Of a DNA stretch of 23,865 nt, positions 6,915 to 13,635 are shown one piece after another. Source of the DNA: UBA7398 sp964632545 (GTDB lineage Bacteria; Actinomycetota; Actinomycetes; Nanopelagicales; Nanopelagicaceae); contig CAZWBQ010000017.1 in assembly GCA_964632545.1 (NCBI GenBank), forward strand, positions 1 through 23,865, read 5' to 3'. Below the pieces are notes generated by a model. That model had not been told where the DNA came from, did not search any database, and saw only the letters and a program-made list of their open reading frames with translations. A program made the position numbers and the translations under genes. Each line of letters opens with the position of its first letter. Position 1 is the stretch's first letter.

Positions 6915-7823
6915 AATCTTATATAGAACGTCACGCCCCCATTCAGTAAAACCGAGCTCTCGATAAAGTTTTAACGCACTTTCATTTTGGGAATCAACGT
7001 AGAGCATTGCCGAAAAAATGCCTTGATAGCGCATATGTTGTAACCCAGCGATTGTGATCGCACCGCCGTAACCGCGACCTGCGAAATCTGGATCAACGCC
7101 CATTATGTAAATTTCACCAATCGGATCATGCGCATGTGTCTCTTCATGATCTAAATGTTTATGAGAGTGGCCACCATGAATCTTGGTCCAACAAAATGCA
7201 ACCATTTTGCCGTTTTCAGTGCCGACTAGAAAACCTTTCTCATCAAACCAATCTTCTCGGATTCGAATATCTAGATCTCGATTACTCCAACTCGATTGTT
7301 CTGGATGGTTTTTAAAAATTCGATTATTTAACGCAATCCATTCATCGTTGTCGATACCATTTAGGAAATTTCTAATTTCAATACTTTTATTGATATCAGA
7401 GATTGGGTCATTTAAGGAACGGCGCATCTGAATAACGGTGCGGACTCGTTTTAAACCGTTGTTTTCCGCCATTTTTTGAGCGCTAATTGAATCTCCATGT
7501 GACCATAATCGAAGTCGCTCGCCCGCAACTTTTGTTACTTCTTTTATAAGCGCGCTACCTAACTTTTGATTTCGATGGTTAGGGTGAATTACCAACTCCG
7601 CACTTGGGCCTTCAACTTCGTCAGTGAGGTCAATATGAGCATAACCAATGATGTTTTCGCCAGCTTCGATAATTATGTGGCGATCGGCCTTATCGCCACC
7701 GTGTCTTAGGTGTAGTAAAACGTGTTCCGCAACTGGTGGAATGCCATCTTGCTTTGTCGCATCGGCGATTAATTCTAAAACTTTTTCTTGTGTTGTTGTT
7801 CCGAGATGTTCGAGTAATTTCAC
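6903..7823 (-). CDS. mshD: Mycothiol synthase MshD (two GNAT domains)
   Basis: MshD acetylates Cys-GlcN-inositol with acetyl-CoA, the last step of mycothiol synthesis. The 306-residue protein has two GNAT repeats. The N-terminal one has NHRNQKLGSALIKEV. The family-typical LRLWSHGDSISAQKMAENNG stretch follows. The C-terminal one has GEIYIMGVDPDFAGRGYG and a closing ALKLYRELGFTEWGRDVLY. The GTG start overlaps the glnR stop (GTGA), so translation is coupled; glnR-mshD is also adjacent in Mycobacterium (Rv0818-Rv0819). Just before GEIYIMG is an insert with seven His in 18 residues (HGGHSHKHLDHEETHAHD) that I do not expect in well-studied MshD proteins. Confidence 0.95.
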   Translation of the reverse strand: MKLLEHLGTTTQEKVLELIADATKQDGIPPVAEHVLLHLRHGGDKADRHIIIEAGENIIGYAHIDLTDEVEGPSAELVIHPNHRNQKLGSALIKEVTKVAGERLRLWSHGDSISAQKMAENNGLKRVRTVIQMRRSLNDPISDINKSIEIRNFLNGIDNDEWIALNNRIFKNHPEQSSWSNRDLDIRIREDWFDEKGFLVGTENGKMVAFCWTKIHGGHSHKHLDHEETHAHDPIGEIYIMGVDPDFAGRGYGGAITIAGLQHMRYQGIFSAMLYVDSQNESALKLYRELGFTEWGRDVLYKISGS

Positions 7824-8530
7824 GAGTTCTGCTCAGAGAGCGAATTTTCCTTGCCATTTATGGTAAATCGGTATCCAACATTTCGCACTGTTCCAATAAT
7901 CGATTCAAATTCGGGGCCAAGTTTTGAGCGTAAGCGGCGGATATGAACATCAACGGTGCGAGTACCACCGAAATAGTCATAGCCCCAGATTTCTTGGAGA
8001 AGTTGGGAACGCGTGAAGACACGACCGGGATGTTGCGCTAAATATTTAAGTAACTCGAACTCTTTAAAAGTTAGATCTAAAGAGTTTCCGCGAATTTTTG
8101 CAGTGTAACTGCGTTCATCAATTACAACTTCGCCACTTCGAATCTCACCTGAAGTTGGATCGGCGGCAATTCGTAGCGCTTCGATTTTTCCGATTGCAAT
8201 TCGAATGCGCGCTTCTACTTCTGCAGGACCAGCAGTATCGAGAATTACATCGTCCACGCCCCACTCGGCGCTCATTGCAGATAAGCCACCTTCAGTAGCA
8301 ATCACAATTACTGGACAACCAATTCCAGTTGAAGTTAATAAGTAAGTTAAAGCTTTTGCTGCTGGAAGTTCGCGACGCGCATCTAGAAATACGCAATCTA
8401 CTTCGGGAACATCAACTAAAACTGAGCCTTCGGCGGGCAAAATTCGCACTTGGTGTTGCAAAAGTGCGAGCGCAGGCAATACTTCGGCGCTGGCTCCCAG
8501 CGTATTTGTGAGGAGAAGGATGCGTGCCAT
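7820..8530 (-). CDS. glnR: GlnR, orphan OmpR-family nitrogen response regulator
   Basis: GlnR is the global transcription regulator of nitrogen assimilation in actinobacteria and acts as a DNA-binding dimer without a partner kinase. The 236-residue protein has an atypical receiver domain with Asp50 (FLDARRELP). A conserved VDDVILDTAGPAEVEARIR helix links it to a winged-helix domain. That domain carries LDLTFKEFELLKYLAQHPGR, VWGYDYFGGTRTVDVH-type recognition sequence (here IWGYDYFGG) and GTVRNVGYRF. This matches Streptomyces and mycobacterial GlnR closely. The open frame extends 20 codons upstream, but the fold begins at MARILLL, so ATG 8530 is the start. A possible -10 TACTCT lies 10 bases upstream of it. 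It is divergent from the Fur-family gene. Confidence 0.95.
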   Translation of the reverse strand: MARILLLTNTLGASAEVLPALALLQHQVRILPAEGSVLVDVPEVDCVFLDARRELPAAKALTYLLTSTGIGCPVIVIATEGGLSAMSAEWGVDDVILDTAGPAEVEARIRIAIGKIEALRIAADPTSGEIRSGEVVIDERSYTAKIRGNSLDLTFKEFELLKYLAQHPGRVFTRSQLLQEIWGYDYFGGTRTVDVHIRRLRSKLGPEFESIIGTVRNVGYRFTINGKENSLSEQNS

Positions 8531-8602
8531 AAGAGCGCTAAGAGTACTCGGCGTAAAAGCAGCGCACCACCTCGTTAATTTCCCGCGCATCAGATGGCGC
8601 CT

Positions 8603-8608
8603 TAGACT
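8603..8608 (+). promoter_or_regulatory. -10 box TAGACT for a leaderless transcript (Fur-family gene)
   Basis: TAGACT, six bases, then ATG 8615. The 84-base glnR/Fur intergenic region shows no recognisable Fur or Zur box. Confidence 0.6.
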
Positions 8609-8614
8609 TCACTC

Positions 8615-9028
8615 ATGGCGCAACAACACGAACTCCGCGAAAAGGGCTTACGGCTCACACCGCAACGCGAGTTGGTGTTGAACGCAGTCCGAGAGTTAGG
8701 TCATGCCACGCCTGAAGATGTTGCCGCAAAGATTCATAAAACGCACCCAGGTATTAATCTCTCAACGGTTTATCGGAATTTAGAAACGTTAGAAAATGTT
8801 GGTTTAGTCCAACATACCCATTTAGGTCATGGCGGAGCTACCTACCACGCGGCGGAAGAGTTAACCCACCTACATTTAGTTTGCGGAAAATGTGGCTCAG
8901 TTGGCGATGCCCCAATTGATGCAGCTGCAAGTTTTGTAAATAAACTTTCAGACGATTATGGTTTCAAGACTGATGTAACTCACTTTGCAATTTATGGAAC
9001 TTGCGCGGATTGCGCAACAAAAATATGA
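8615..9028 (+). CDS. nur: Fur-family metalloregulator, Nur-like (probably nickel-responsive)
   Basis: A 137-residue Fur protein: winged helix (RLTPQRELVLNAV, STVYRNLETLENVGLV), then a dimerisation domain with two CxxC pairs (Cys90/93, Cys130/133) for structural zinc. Compared from memory with Streptomyces Nur, the nickel-site His70, His72 and His126 correspond to His67, His69 and His123 here, all present at a constant offset of 3. Of the second site (His33, 86, 88, 90), His30, His85 and His87 are kept but position 83 is Leu. The stretch HTHLGHGGATYH is also Nur-like. It overlaps ygfZ by 4 bases (ATGA). Zur or another Fur subtype is the alternative. Confidence 0.88.
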   Translation: MAQQHELREKGLRLTPQRELVLNAVRELGHATPEDVAAKIHKTHPGINLSTVYRNLETLENVGLVQHTHLGHGGATYHAAEELTHLHLVCGKCGSVGDAPIDAAASFVNKLSDDYGFKTDVTHFAIYGTCADCATKI

Positions 9029-9933
9029 GCGCAGTATTAGTTGAAGATGGTCCAGATAAGGGTGCGGTTTGGCATTTTGGTGAAGTTGCCCAAGAACAAC
9101 GCGCGCTAGCCGCTGGAAAAGCTTGGGCAGATTTATCACATCGCGCAGTCGTAACGATTTCAGGTGAAGATCGCTTAACTTGGTTGCATGCAATTACTAC
9201 GCAACATTTGGAAAAGTTACAACCTGGCGATTGGAAAGAAGCGTTAATTCTTGATGCAAATGGACATGTCGAGCAGCAATTTTTCTTAGTTGATGATGGA
9301 ACCACGGTTTTCTTACATCTAGATGCAACTTACTTGGACTCACTCATAAAGTATTTAGAATCAATGAAATTTATGCTTCGGGTTGAAATAAAAGATGCAA
9401 CGAATGAGTTTGCAGTTTTGCGCGCTCCGGGGAAAACCGATGCAATCGGTGGACCGTATGCGTTGGTGCCGCGAGCCGAGCTGGCTGAAACGATTACTGC
9501 ATTTAATTCGGCAAATACCCAAGTTGGAACTTGGGCATTAGAAGCAGAACGGGTAGCAAGCGGAAGAGCTCGAATTGGCTTTGATACTGACCATAAATCA
9601 ATCCCTAACGAACTTGGCTTTTTAAATGGCGCAGTCCATATGAATAAAGGTTGTTATCGTGGACAAGAGACAGTTGCGAAAGTATTTAATTTAGGACACC
9701 CGCCGCGACGTTTAGTCTTATTACATCTTGATGGCAGCGCTGTTTCAATCCCCGCGCAAGGAACGCCAGTTTTAAATGATGGGAAAGAAGTTGGATTTGT
9801 TGGAACAGTTGCGCGCCATTATGAATTAGGAACAATTGCGTTAGCGGTTATTAAACGGATGACACCTATCGATGCCGTGTTAACAGCCGATGGAATTCCA
9901 GCAACGCAGGAGATTTTAGTTCCGATAGATTAA
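9025..9933 (+). CDS. ygfZ: YgfZ/GcvT-domain folate-binding protein
   Basis: A folate-binding protein of the aminomethyltransferase fold that supports Fe-S cluster assembly or repair. The diagnostic motif KGCYRGQE is at residues 208-215 with the key Cys210. The N-terminal part carries the GcvT-like DLSHRAVVTISGEDRLTWLHA. It is 302 residues long from ATG 9025, which overlaps the Fur-family stop as ATGA; an upstream in-frame start would lie inside that gene and is unlikely. The C-terminal end overlaps the 3' end of the DsrE gene by 4 bases. Its coupling to a metal regulator fits metal or Fe-S homeostasis. Confidence 0.92.
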   Translation: MSAVLVEDGPDKGAVWHFGEVAQEQRALAAGKAWADLSHRAVVTISGEDRLTWLHAITTQHLEKLQPGDWKEALILDANGHVEQQFFLVDDGTTVFLHLDATYLDSLIKYLESMKFMLRVEIKDATNEFAVLRAPGKTDAIGGPYALVPRAELAETITAFNSANTQVGTWALEAERVASGRARIGFDTDHKSIPNELGFLNGAVHMNKGCYRGQETVAKVFNLGHPPRRLVLLHLDGSAVSIPAQGTPVLNDGKEVGFVGTVARHYELGTIALAVIKRMTPIDAVLTADGIPATQEILVPID

Positions 9934-10307
9934 TAAACAATTACTTGGGTATTTGCACCCATAATTTCTTCGACAAAAGTGGCAGAGCCTGCAATTCTAA
10001 TTCCGTTAATTTGATCGCCATCTTTAATATTTCTGCGGGTTGCACATTGCGTGCAAAGTGTGACCGTAGCATTTAAAACTAGAGTTTCAAGAAGTTCGTG
10101 CAACGGCGCAGCATGTTCCAAGAGAAACTCTTCAGCTTTGCCAGCAAGTGCAAACCAAGATGCCTCGCCGGCTAACCAGAGCGATACTTCAATTCCAGAT
10201 GCCAAAGCGGTTGCGGCAACGTTGAAGGCTTGAGCGCATCGCTCTGGATCATCTTTGCCAACGATTACCTTTACAACGAGCTTGCGATACGGCGCTGCTG
10301 AATTCAT
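9930..10307 (-). CDS. DsrE-family protein
   Basis: A 125-residue single-domain protein with the DsrE/DsrF-like fold: an opening beta strand KLVVKVIVGKDDPERC, the helix AFNVAATALASGIEVSLWLAGEA, and a central CTQC pair (LCTQCATRRNI) near residues 84-87. Members bind sulfur or act near sulfur relay. The paired Cys suggests redox or persulfide chemistry, but no reaction can be assigned. Such a gene commonly neighbours ygfZ in actinobacteria. The start ATG 10307 is 7 bases after TAGAGT on the minus strand, suggesting a leaderless transcript. Confidence 0.85.
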   Translation of the reverse strand: MNSAAPYRKLVVKVIVGKDDPERCAQAFNVAATALASGIEVSLWLAGEASWFALAGKAEEFLLEHAAPLHELLETLVLNATVTLCTQCATRRNIKDGDQINGIRIAGSATFVEEIMGANTQVIVY

Positions 10308-10314
10308 GTAAGAA

Positions 10315-10320
10315 ACTCTA
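10315..10320 (-). promoter_or_regulatory. -10 box TAGAGT of the DsrE gene (7-base spacing)
   Basis: On the minus strand TAGAGT is followed by 7 bases and ATG 10307. It abuts the plus-strand -10 at 10321-10326. Confidence 0.5.
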
Positions 10321-10326
10321 TAGGCT
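10321..10326 (+). promoter_or_regulatory. -10 box TAGGCT of the small membrane peptide gene
   Basis: TAGGCT, six bases, then GTG 10333. It sits back to back with the DsrE promoter within a 25-base intergenic region. Confidence 0.5.
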
Positions 10327-10332
10327 TACTGC

Positions 10333-10452
10333 GTGGAGTTCATTACTTCGGTTGCGCTTGCAATTGCAGCGCTCATTATTGGGTTATTTATGATTGGGCA
10401 AGGATTAAAGATTTTTCGAAAGTTGCGTAAAGAAGCGAAAGGTCAAGGTTAG
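10333..10452 (+). CDS. Small single-pass membrane protein (39 residues)
   Basis: A GTG start and TAG stop enclose 39 codons. The peptide has a short N-terminus (MEFITS), one hydrophobic helix (VALAIAALIIGLFMIG, about residues 7-22), and a strongly basic tail (KIFRKLRKEAKGQG). This predicts an N-out, C-in membrane peptide by the positive-inside rule. Support for it being real: a perfect TAnnnT-6-GTG promoter/start unit, and a nitrobindin start codon just 3 bases after its stop, implying one operon. It is not recognised as a named family. It could be a small partner of a membrane complex. Its conservation is unknown. Confidence 0.65.
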   Translation: MEFITSVALAIAALIIGLFMIGQGLKIFRKLRKEAKGQG

Positions 10453-10455
10453 TTA

Positions 10456-10956
10456 ATGGTTTTTACAATTCCGGAAGGTTTACACCCTGATTTAAATCCA
10501 CTCGCTTGGATCGTTGGCACTTGGCGCGGAAAAGGTCATGGCGAATATCCTGGAATCGCGCCGTTTCAATTCGCGCAGAAAGTTACTTTTGGCCACGATG
10601 GTCGACCATTTCTAACTTACTCTTCAACTTCATGGATCATTGATGACAATAACGAAATCATCAGACCAGCTGCATCAGAGAGTGGTTATTGGCGGGTAAA
10701 ACCAGATAATAAATTGGAAGTTGTGATTTCACATAGCACTGGAATTACTGAAGGCTGGGTTGGCATATTCGATGGGCCGAAAATTCAATTAGCGATGGAC
10801 CAAGGTTATTCCGCGCCAACTGCGAAGATAGTTACTGCTGGTTCCAGACTTTACGGGTTAGTCGAAGGCGAATTGTTTTATGCATATGACATGGCAACAA
10901 ATGGCTATCCGTTGCAGGCACATATTTGGTCAACTATGCCGAGGTCTTCAGATTAA
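10456..10956 (+). CDS. Nitrobindin-like haem protein (FABP-like, peroxynitrite isomerase family)
   Basis: A 166-residue beta-barrel protein of the THAP4/nitrobindin family (like Mycobacterium Rv2717c). The family binds ferric haem and converts peroxynitrite to nitrate. The hallmark GxWxGxG motif is GTWRGKG at residues 21-27. His156 near the C-terminus (LQAHIWSTM) is in the position of the haem axial His. It starts 3 bases after the small membrane peptide gene, and its stop touches the stop of the convergent secreted-protein gene with no spacer. A role in reactive nitrogen defence beside mycothiol genes is plausible but inferred. Confidence 0.88.
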   Translation: MVFTIPEGLHPDLNPLAWIVGTWRGKGHGEYPGIAPFQFAQKVTFGHDGRPFLTYSSTSWIIDDNNEIIRPAASESGYWRVKPDNKLEVVISHSTGITEGWVGIFDGPKIQLAMDQGYSAPTAKIVTAGSRLYGLVEGELFYAYDMATNGYPLQAHIWSTMPRSSD

Positions 10957-12651
10957 TTAACGACGATAAATTCGTTTTCCAGTTGTACCAATCTCTACTG
11001 ACAATGAGCCATCGCTATTCACTTGCAAAGTTACGCTTCCTTTATTTGCACCGCTAATGACTTTGTAACCAACGGCCCACGGTGCGGTTGAACCAGCGCT
11101 TCGAGTTGGACTTCCGGCTGGCTCTTCATATGAAATTTGCGCAAGTTGATAAGTAACTGCGCCAGAAGTTGCAGTTAATTTATCTGGCGCAACTTGGCCA
11201 GAACCAATAATCATTAGGGTCTGGGCGGCATCGCCTTTTGGATCACTCCACCAACCCGTTGAGAAGATCCATTGGGAGTTATCAACTTCATGTGGAGCAA
11301 TCGCTAAATGTCCCCATGAATATTCATTCTTGCCTTCCACAAATCCACCTCCGATTTGCGAAGATGCTTTCTCGTAAAGCGAATTTTGATTACCACCGTA
11401 ACCATTAGTGCCATCAATAAACCAGTTACCCGATGCCGTACCTATTACATCCCAATCAATTTTACCGGTACGAGGTGAAGTAGTTTTCTGCATCCATTTT
11501 TCAATACCACTTCGAATATCATCGCTAAAAAACGGCAAGAAATCCGCGGTATATGGCTTCCAAGCGTCTTGAGATAAATAAGCTTGCGGATTAGCAAAAC
11601 CCGAAAGCCATTGAGTGCCATCGAATACATTGAAATCCAACATGTTGTCGCGCTGACGACCGAACTCATCACCTGCTTTTACTTTGATACTTAATGAAAC
11701 AGAACCTTTGGAAGCTAATTCACTTACATAATTCGCGAGCACTCCGCTTGGTTTGTTTAAAACCATGTATACCGAATAAAGATTACAACCATGGTTGATC
11801 ACTACTCGGCTGGTATTTGGCGCACCTAAACTTGAAAGTTCAATGATGGTGCCATCTCCTGGCGCAGTAACTGGCACCCAATCCGATTCGGTTCGATTTG
11901 CGGGAGATATTGCAAGAGTGCTTGGAGCTAAATAAGCATGATCAATTGGTGTTACATGACCACTCACCATCATTCCGTAAGGAATTGATGCTGCCATTTT
12001 ATCTAGTGGAATTACTGGCTTTGTGAATTTTATTGAATTTGGAGCACAACTTGGTTCGACTGCGCCAGGCCCACCTAGAATTTGAGCTAGCGTTGGATAC
12101 CAAGTTGGTCGAGTTTTGTAACCGCCAACTGGAGTTGCTGGTACATCTGTCGCTAACGCATAACGAACTTTTCCGCTCTTGCATACTCCAACTAATAATC
12201 CATTCCAACCTAGTTCGCCTTCTTTACTACATGTTGCGCCAAGTTGTCCTAATGCAAACGTTGAACTTTGCTGTTGATTGTTGTTGGTACTGTTATTTCC
12301 GCCACCAGATCCAGAGGAGCTCGTAGAAGAAGTATTTGGTGCCGCCGATGAACTAGTTGATGGATAAGGTGCTGGCGCAGCAGCGGTTGGAGTTGGCGTT
12401 GGAGTTGGAGTTGGAGTTGGAGTTGGAGTTGGAATTGCAACTGGAACGATAGTTGTGCCATTGTTCCAAATCAATTTTTTGCCAGATTTAACGCAGGTGA
12501 ATTTTTTTCCACTAGAAACCGCAGTTGCGCCAGCTTTTGTACATATTCCGCCAGCCTTTGGTGCAGCCGCGAATGTTGCAGGCGCTAACGAGATTCCTAA
12601 AATCAGTGCAAAAATTATGCTCAATCTTTGCCCGACACCTCGCAATTTCAT
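10957..12651 (-). CDS. Secreted protein with paired-Cys modules, Thr-Pro linker and degenerate M23-like domain
   Basis: The 564-residue protein begins with a signal peptide (MKLRGVGQRLSIIFALILGI then AFA-A, cleavage near 28-29). Next is a Cys-pair module (Cys37 to Cys53, ending VKSGKKLIW), a (Thr-Pro)8 linker, a Ser/Gly/Asn/Gln-rich linker, and a second Cys-pair module (about 141-158, ending CKSGK). The central part resembles a LytM/M23 fold: APGDGTIIEL, VVINHGCNLYSVYMVL, VKAGDEFGRQ, and MLDFNVFD where active enzymes have HLHFEV. The catalytic His is therefore missing and it is probably non-catalytic. The last 200 residues are not recognised. It is likely cell-wall associated or exported. A leaderless promoter precedes it. 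Confidence 0.8.
   Translation of the reverse strand: MKLRGVGQRLSIIFALILGISLAPATFAAAPKAGGICTKAGATAVSSGKKFTCVKSGKKLIWNNGTTIVPVAIPTPTPTPTPTPTPTPTAAAPAPYPSTSSSAAPNTSSTSSSGSGGGNNSTNNNQQQSSTFALGQLGATCSKEGELGWNGLLVGVCKSGKVRYALATDVPATPVGGYKTRPTWYPTLAQILGGPGAVEPSCAPNSIKFTKPVIPLDKMAASIPYGMMVSGHVTPIDHAYLAPSTLAISPANRTESDWVPVTAPGDGTIIELSSLGAPNTSRVVINHGCNLYSVYMVLNKPSGVLANYVSELASKGSVSLSIKVKAGDEFGRQRDNMLDFNVFDGTQWLSGFANPQAYLSQDAWKPYTADFLPFFSDDIRSGIEKWMQKTTSPRTGKIDWDVIGTASGNWFIDGTNGYGGNQNSLYEKASSQIGGGFVEGKNEYSWGHLAIAPHEVDNSQWIFSTGWWSDPKGDAAQTLMIIGSGQVAPDKLTATSGAVTYQLAQISYEEPAGSPTRSAGSTAPWAVGYKVISGANKGSVTLQVNSDGSLSVEIGTTGKRIYRR
12386..12433 (-). repeat. Hexanucleotide tandem repeat, 8 units, encoding (Thr-Pro)8
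   Basis: Eight back-to-back GTTGGA units on the + strand (second unit GTTGGC) encode the Thr-Pro linker of the secreted protein. Because units are 6 bases, copy-number change would alter linker length without a frameshift. Confidence 0.95.
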
Positions 12652-12656
12652 ATAGG

Positions 12657-12663
12657 TAGATTA
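12657..12663. promoter_or_regulatory. Shared, overlapping -10 boxes of a divergent promoter (TAGATTA)
   Basis: On the minus strand TAATCT (12663-12658), six bases, then ATG 12651 of the secreted protein. On the plus strand TAGATT (12657-12662) precedes asparaginase ATG 12676 by 13 bases, giving a leader of about 7 bases. The two boxes share 6 of 7 positions. Confidence 0.5.
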
Positions 12664-12675
12664 ATGAGGGAGAAT

Positions 12676-13635
12676 ATGAAAGTGAATAGCGACCCGATTA
12701 ATAGTGGTGAAATTCTTGTCGAGGTCGTTAGAAATGAGATGGTTGAATCGGTACATAGCGGGCACCTAGTAATTCTTGGCGCTGATGGTCGCGAAGTATT
12801 AGCTCTTGGTTCTACAAAGCATGCGATTTATCCCAGGTCTGCCATCAAAGCTATTCAAGCTTCCGCAATGGTTCGTAGCGGGCTTAAATTAGAACCTAAA
12901 TTGTTAGCGCTAGTTTGTGCAAGCCATGCCGGCACAACTGAACATATGGCTGGCGCACTTGAAATTTTAAAATCTGCTGGATTAGATGAAACTGCTTTGA
13001 AAAATACGCCAGATAAACCACTTGGCGATAAAGAGCGACGGGCATGGGGAAATAACCCGCCAACTTCGCTAGCAGCTAATTGCAGTGGAAAACATTCGGG
13101 AATGGTGGCAACTTGCGCAATAAACGGGTGGGATGTTACAAATTATTTAAATCCAAACCATGAGCTGCAAATTGCGTGTCGAAAAGAATTAGAAATTTTG
13201 TCGGGTGAAAAAGTATTTCAAGTAGCGGTAGATGGCTGCGGCGCACCGCTATTTGCAATCACGTTATCTGGATTAGCAAAATCAATTCATGCGTTGACAC
13301 TATCTAAAGATCCAATTCATCAGGAAGTTGTAAGTGCTTGTCGTAAATTCCCAAAAATGGTTTCGGGCGAAGGTCGATTACCAACCCTTGCAATGGAAAA
13401 AGTTCCGGGGCTATTTTGTAAAGATGGCGCGGAAGGAGTTGTTGTGCTTTCGTTGCAAGATGGCCAAACTTTAGTTTGGAAAATCAGCGATGGATCATTT
13501 CGTGGCGCAGCACAATTAATGGCAGCAGGTTTAGCAAGAATGGGTATCAAGGTTGAATTTGAGCCTGAAAAGGTATTGGGCGGCGGCCAAGTTGTGGGAG
13601 AAATTCGCGCTAGTACACTTTTGCATCATGGCTAA
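12676..13635 (+). CDS. L-asparaginase II family protein (Rhizobium etli type)
   Basis: A 319-residue member of the Asparaginase_II family (hydrolysis of L-asparagine to aspartate and ammonia), unrelated to E. coli AnsA/AnsB. Visible motifs are YPRSAIKAIQA with a Ser-x2-Lys pair like the catalytic Ser-Lys of the R. etli enzyme, CASHAG, ANCSGKHSGM with Cys and Lys of the proposed zinc site, and VDGCGAP with the other zinc-site Cys. I chose ATG 12676 because the only good -10 (12657-12662) would leave ATG 12664 upstream of the transcript start; 12664 would add four residues. It overlaps mshA by 8 bases. Confidence 0.88.
   Translation: MKVNSDPINSGEILVEVVRNEMVESVHSGHLVILGADGREVLALGSTKHAIYPRSAIKAIQASAMVRSGLKLEPKLLALVCASHAGTTEHMAGALEILKSAGLDETALKNTPDKPLGDKERRAWGNNPPTSLAANCSGKHSGMVATCAINGWDVTNYLNPNHELQIACRKELEILSGEKVFQVAVDGCGAPLFAITLSGLAKSIHALTLSKDPIHQEVVSACRKFPKMVSGEGRLPTLAMEKVPGLFCKDGAEGVVVLSLQDGQTLVWKISDGSFRGAAQLMAAGLARMGIKVEFEPEKVLGGGQVVGEIRASTLLHHG

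Noticed and set aside
8531..8590. 20-residue N-terminal extension of GlnR
   Set aside because: GlnR homologues start at the MARILLL-like strand, and the extension would occupy the divergent promoter region.
8531..8614. Fur, Zur or GlnR binding site between glnR and the nur-like gene
   Set aside because: I found no convincing palindrome or GTnAC-type pair; only a short AGCGCT.
9001..9024. Upstream start for ygfZ inside the Fur-family gene
   Set aside because: ATG 9025 with the ATGA overlap is the standard coupled start and matches the family N-terminus.
12384..12436. GTTGGA repeats as a CRISPR or minisatellite element
   Set aside because: They are pure 6-base units in frame within a Thr-Pro linker, with no spacers.
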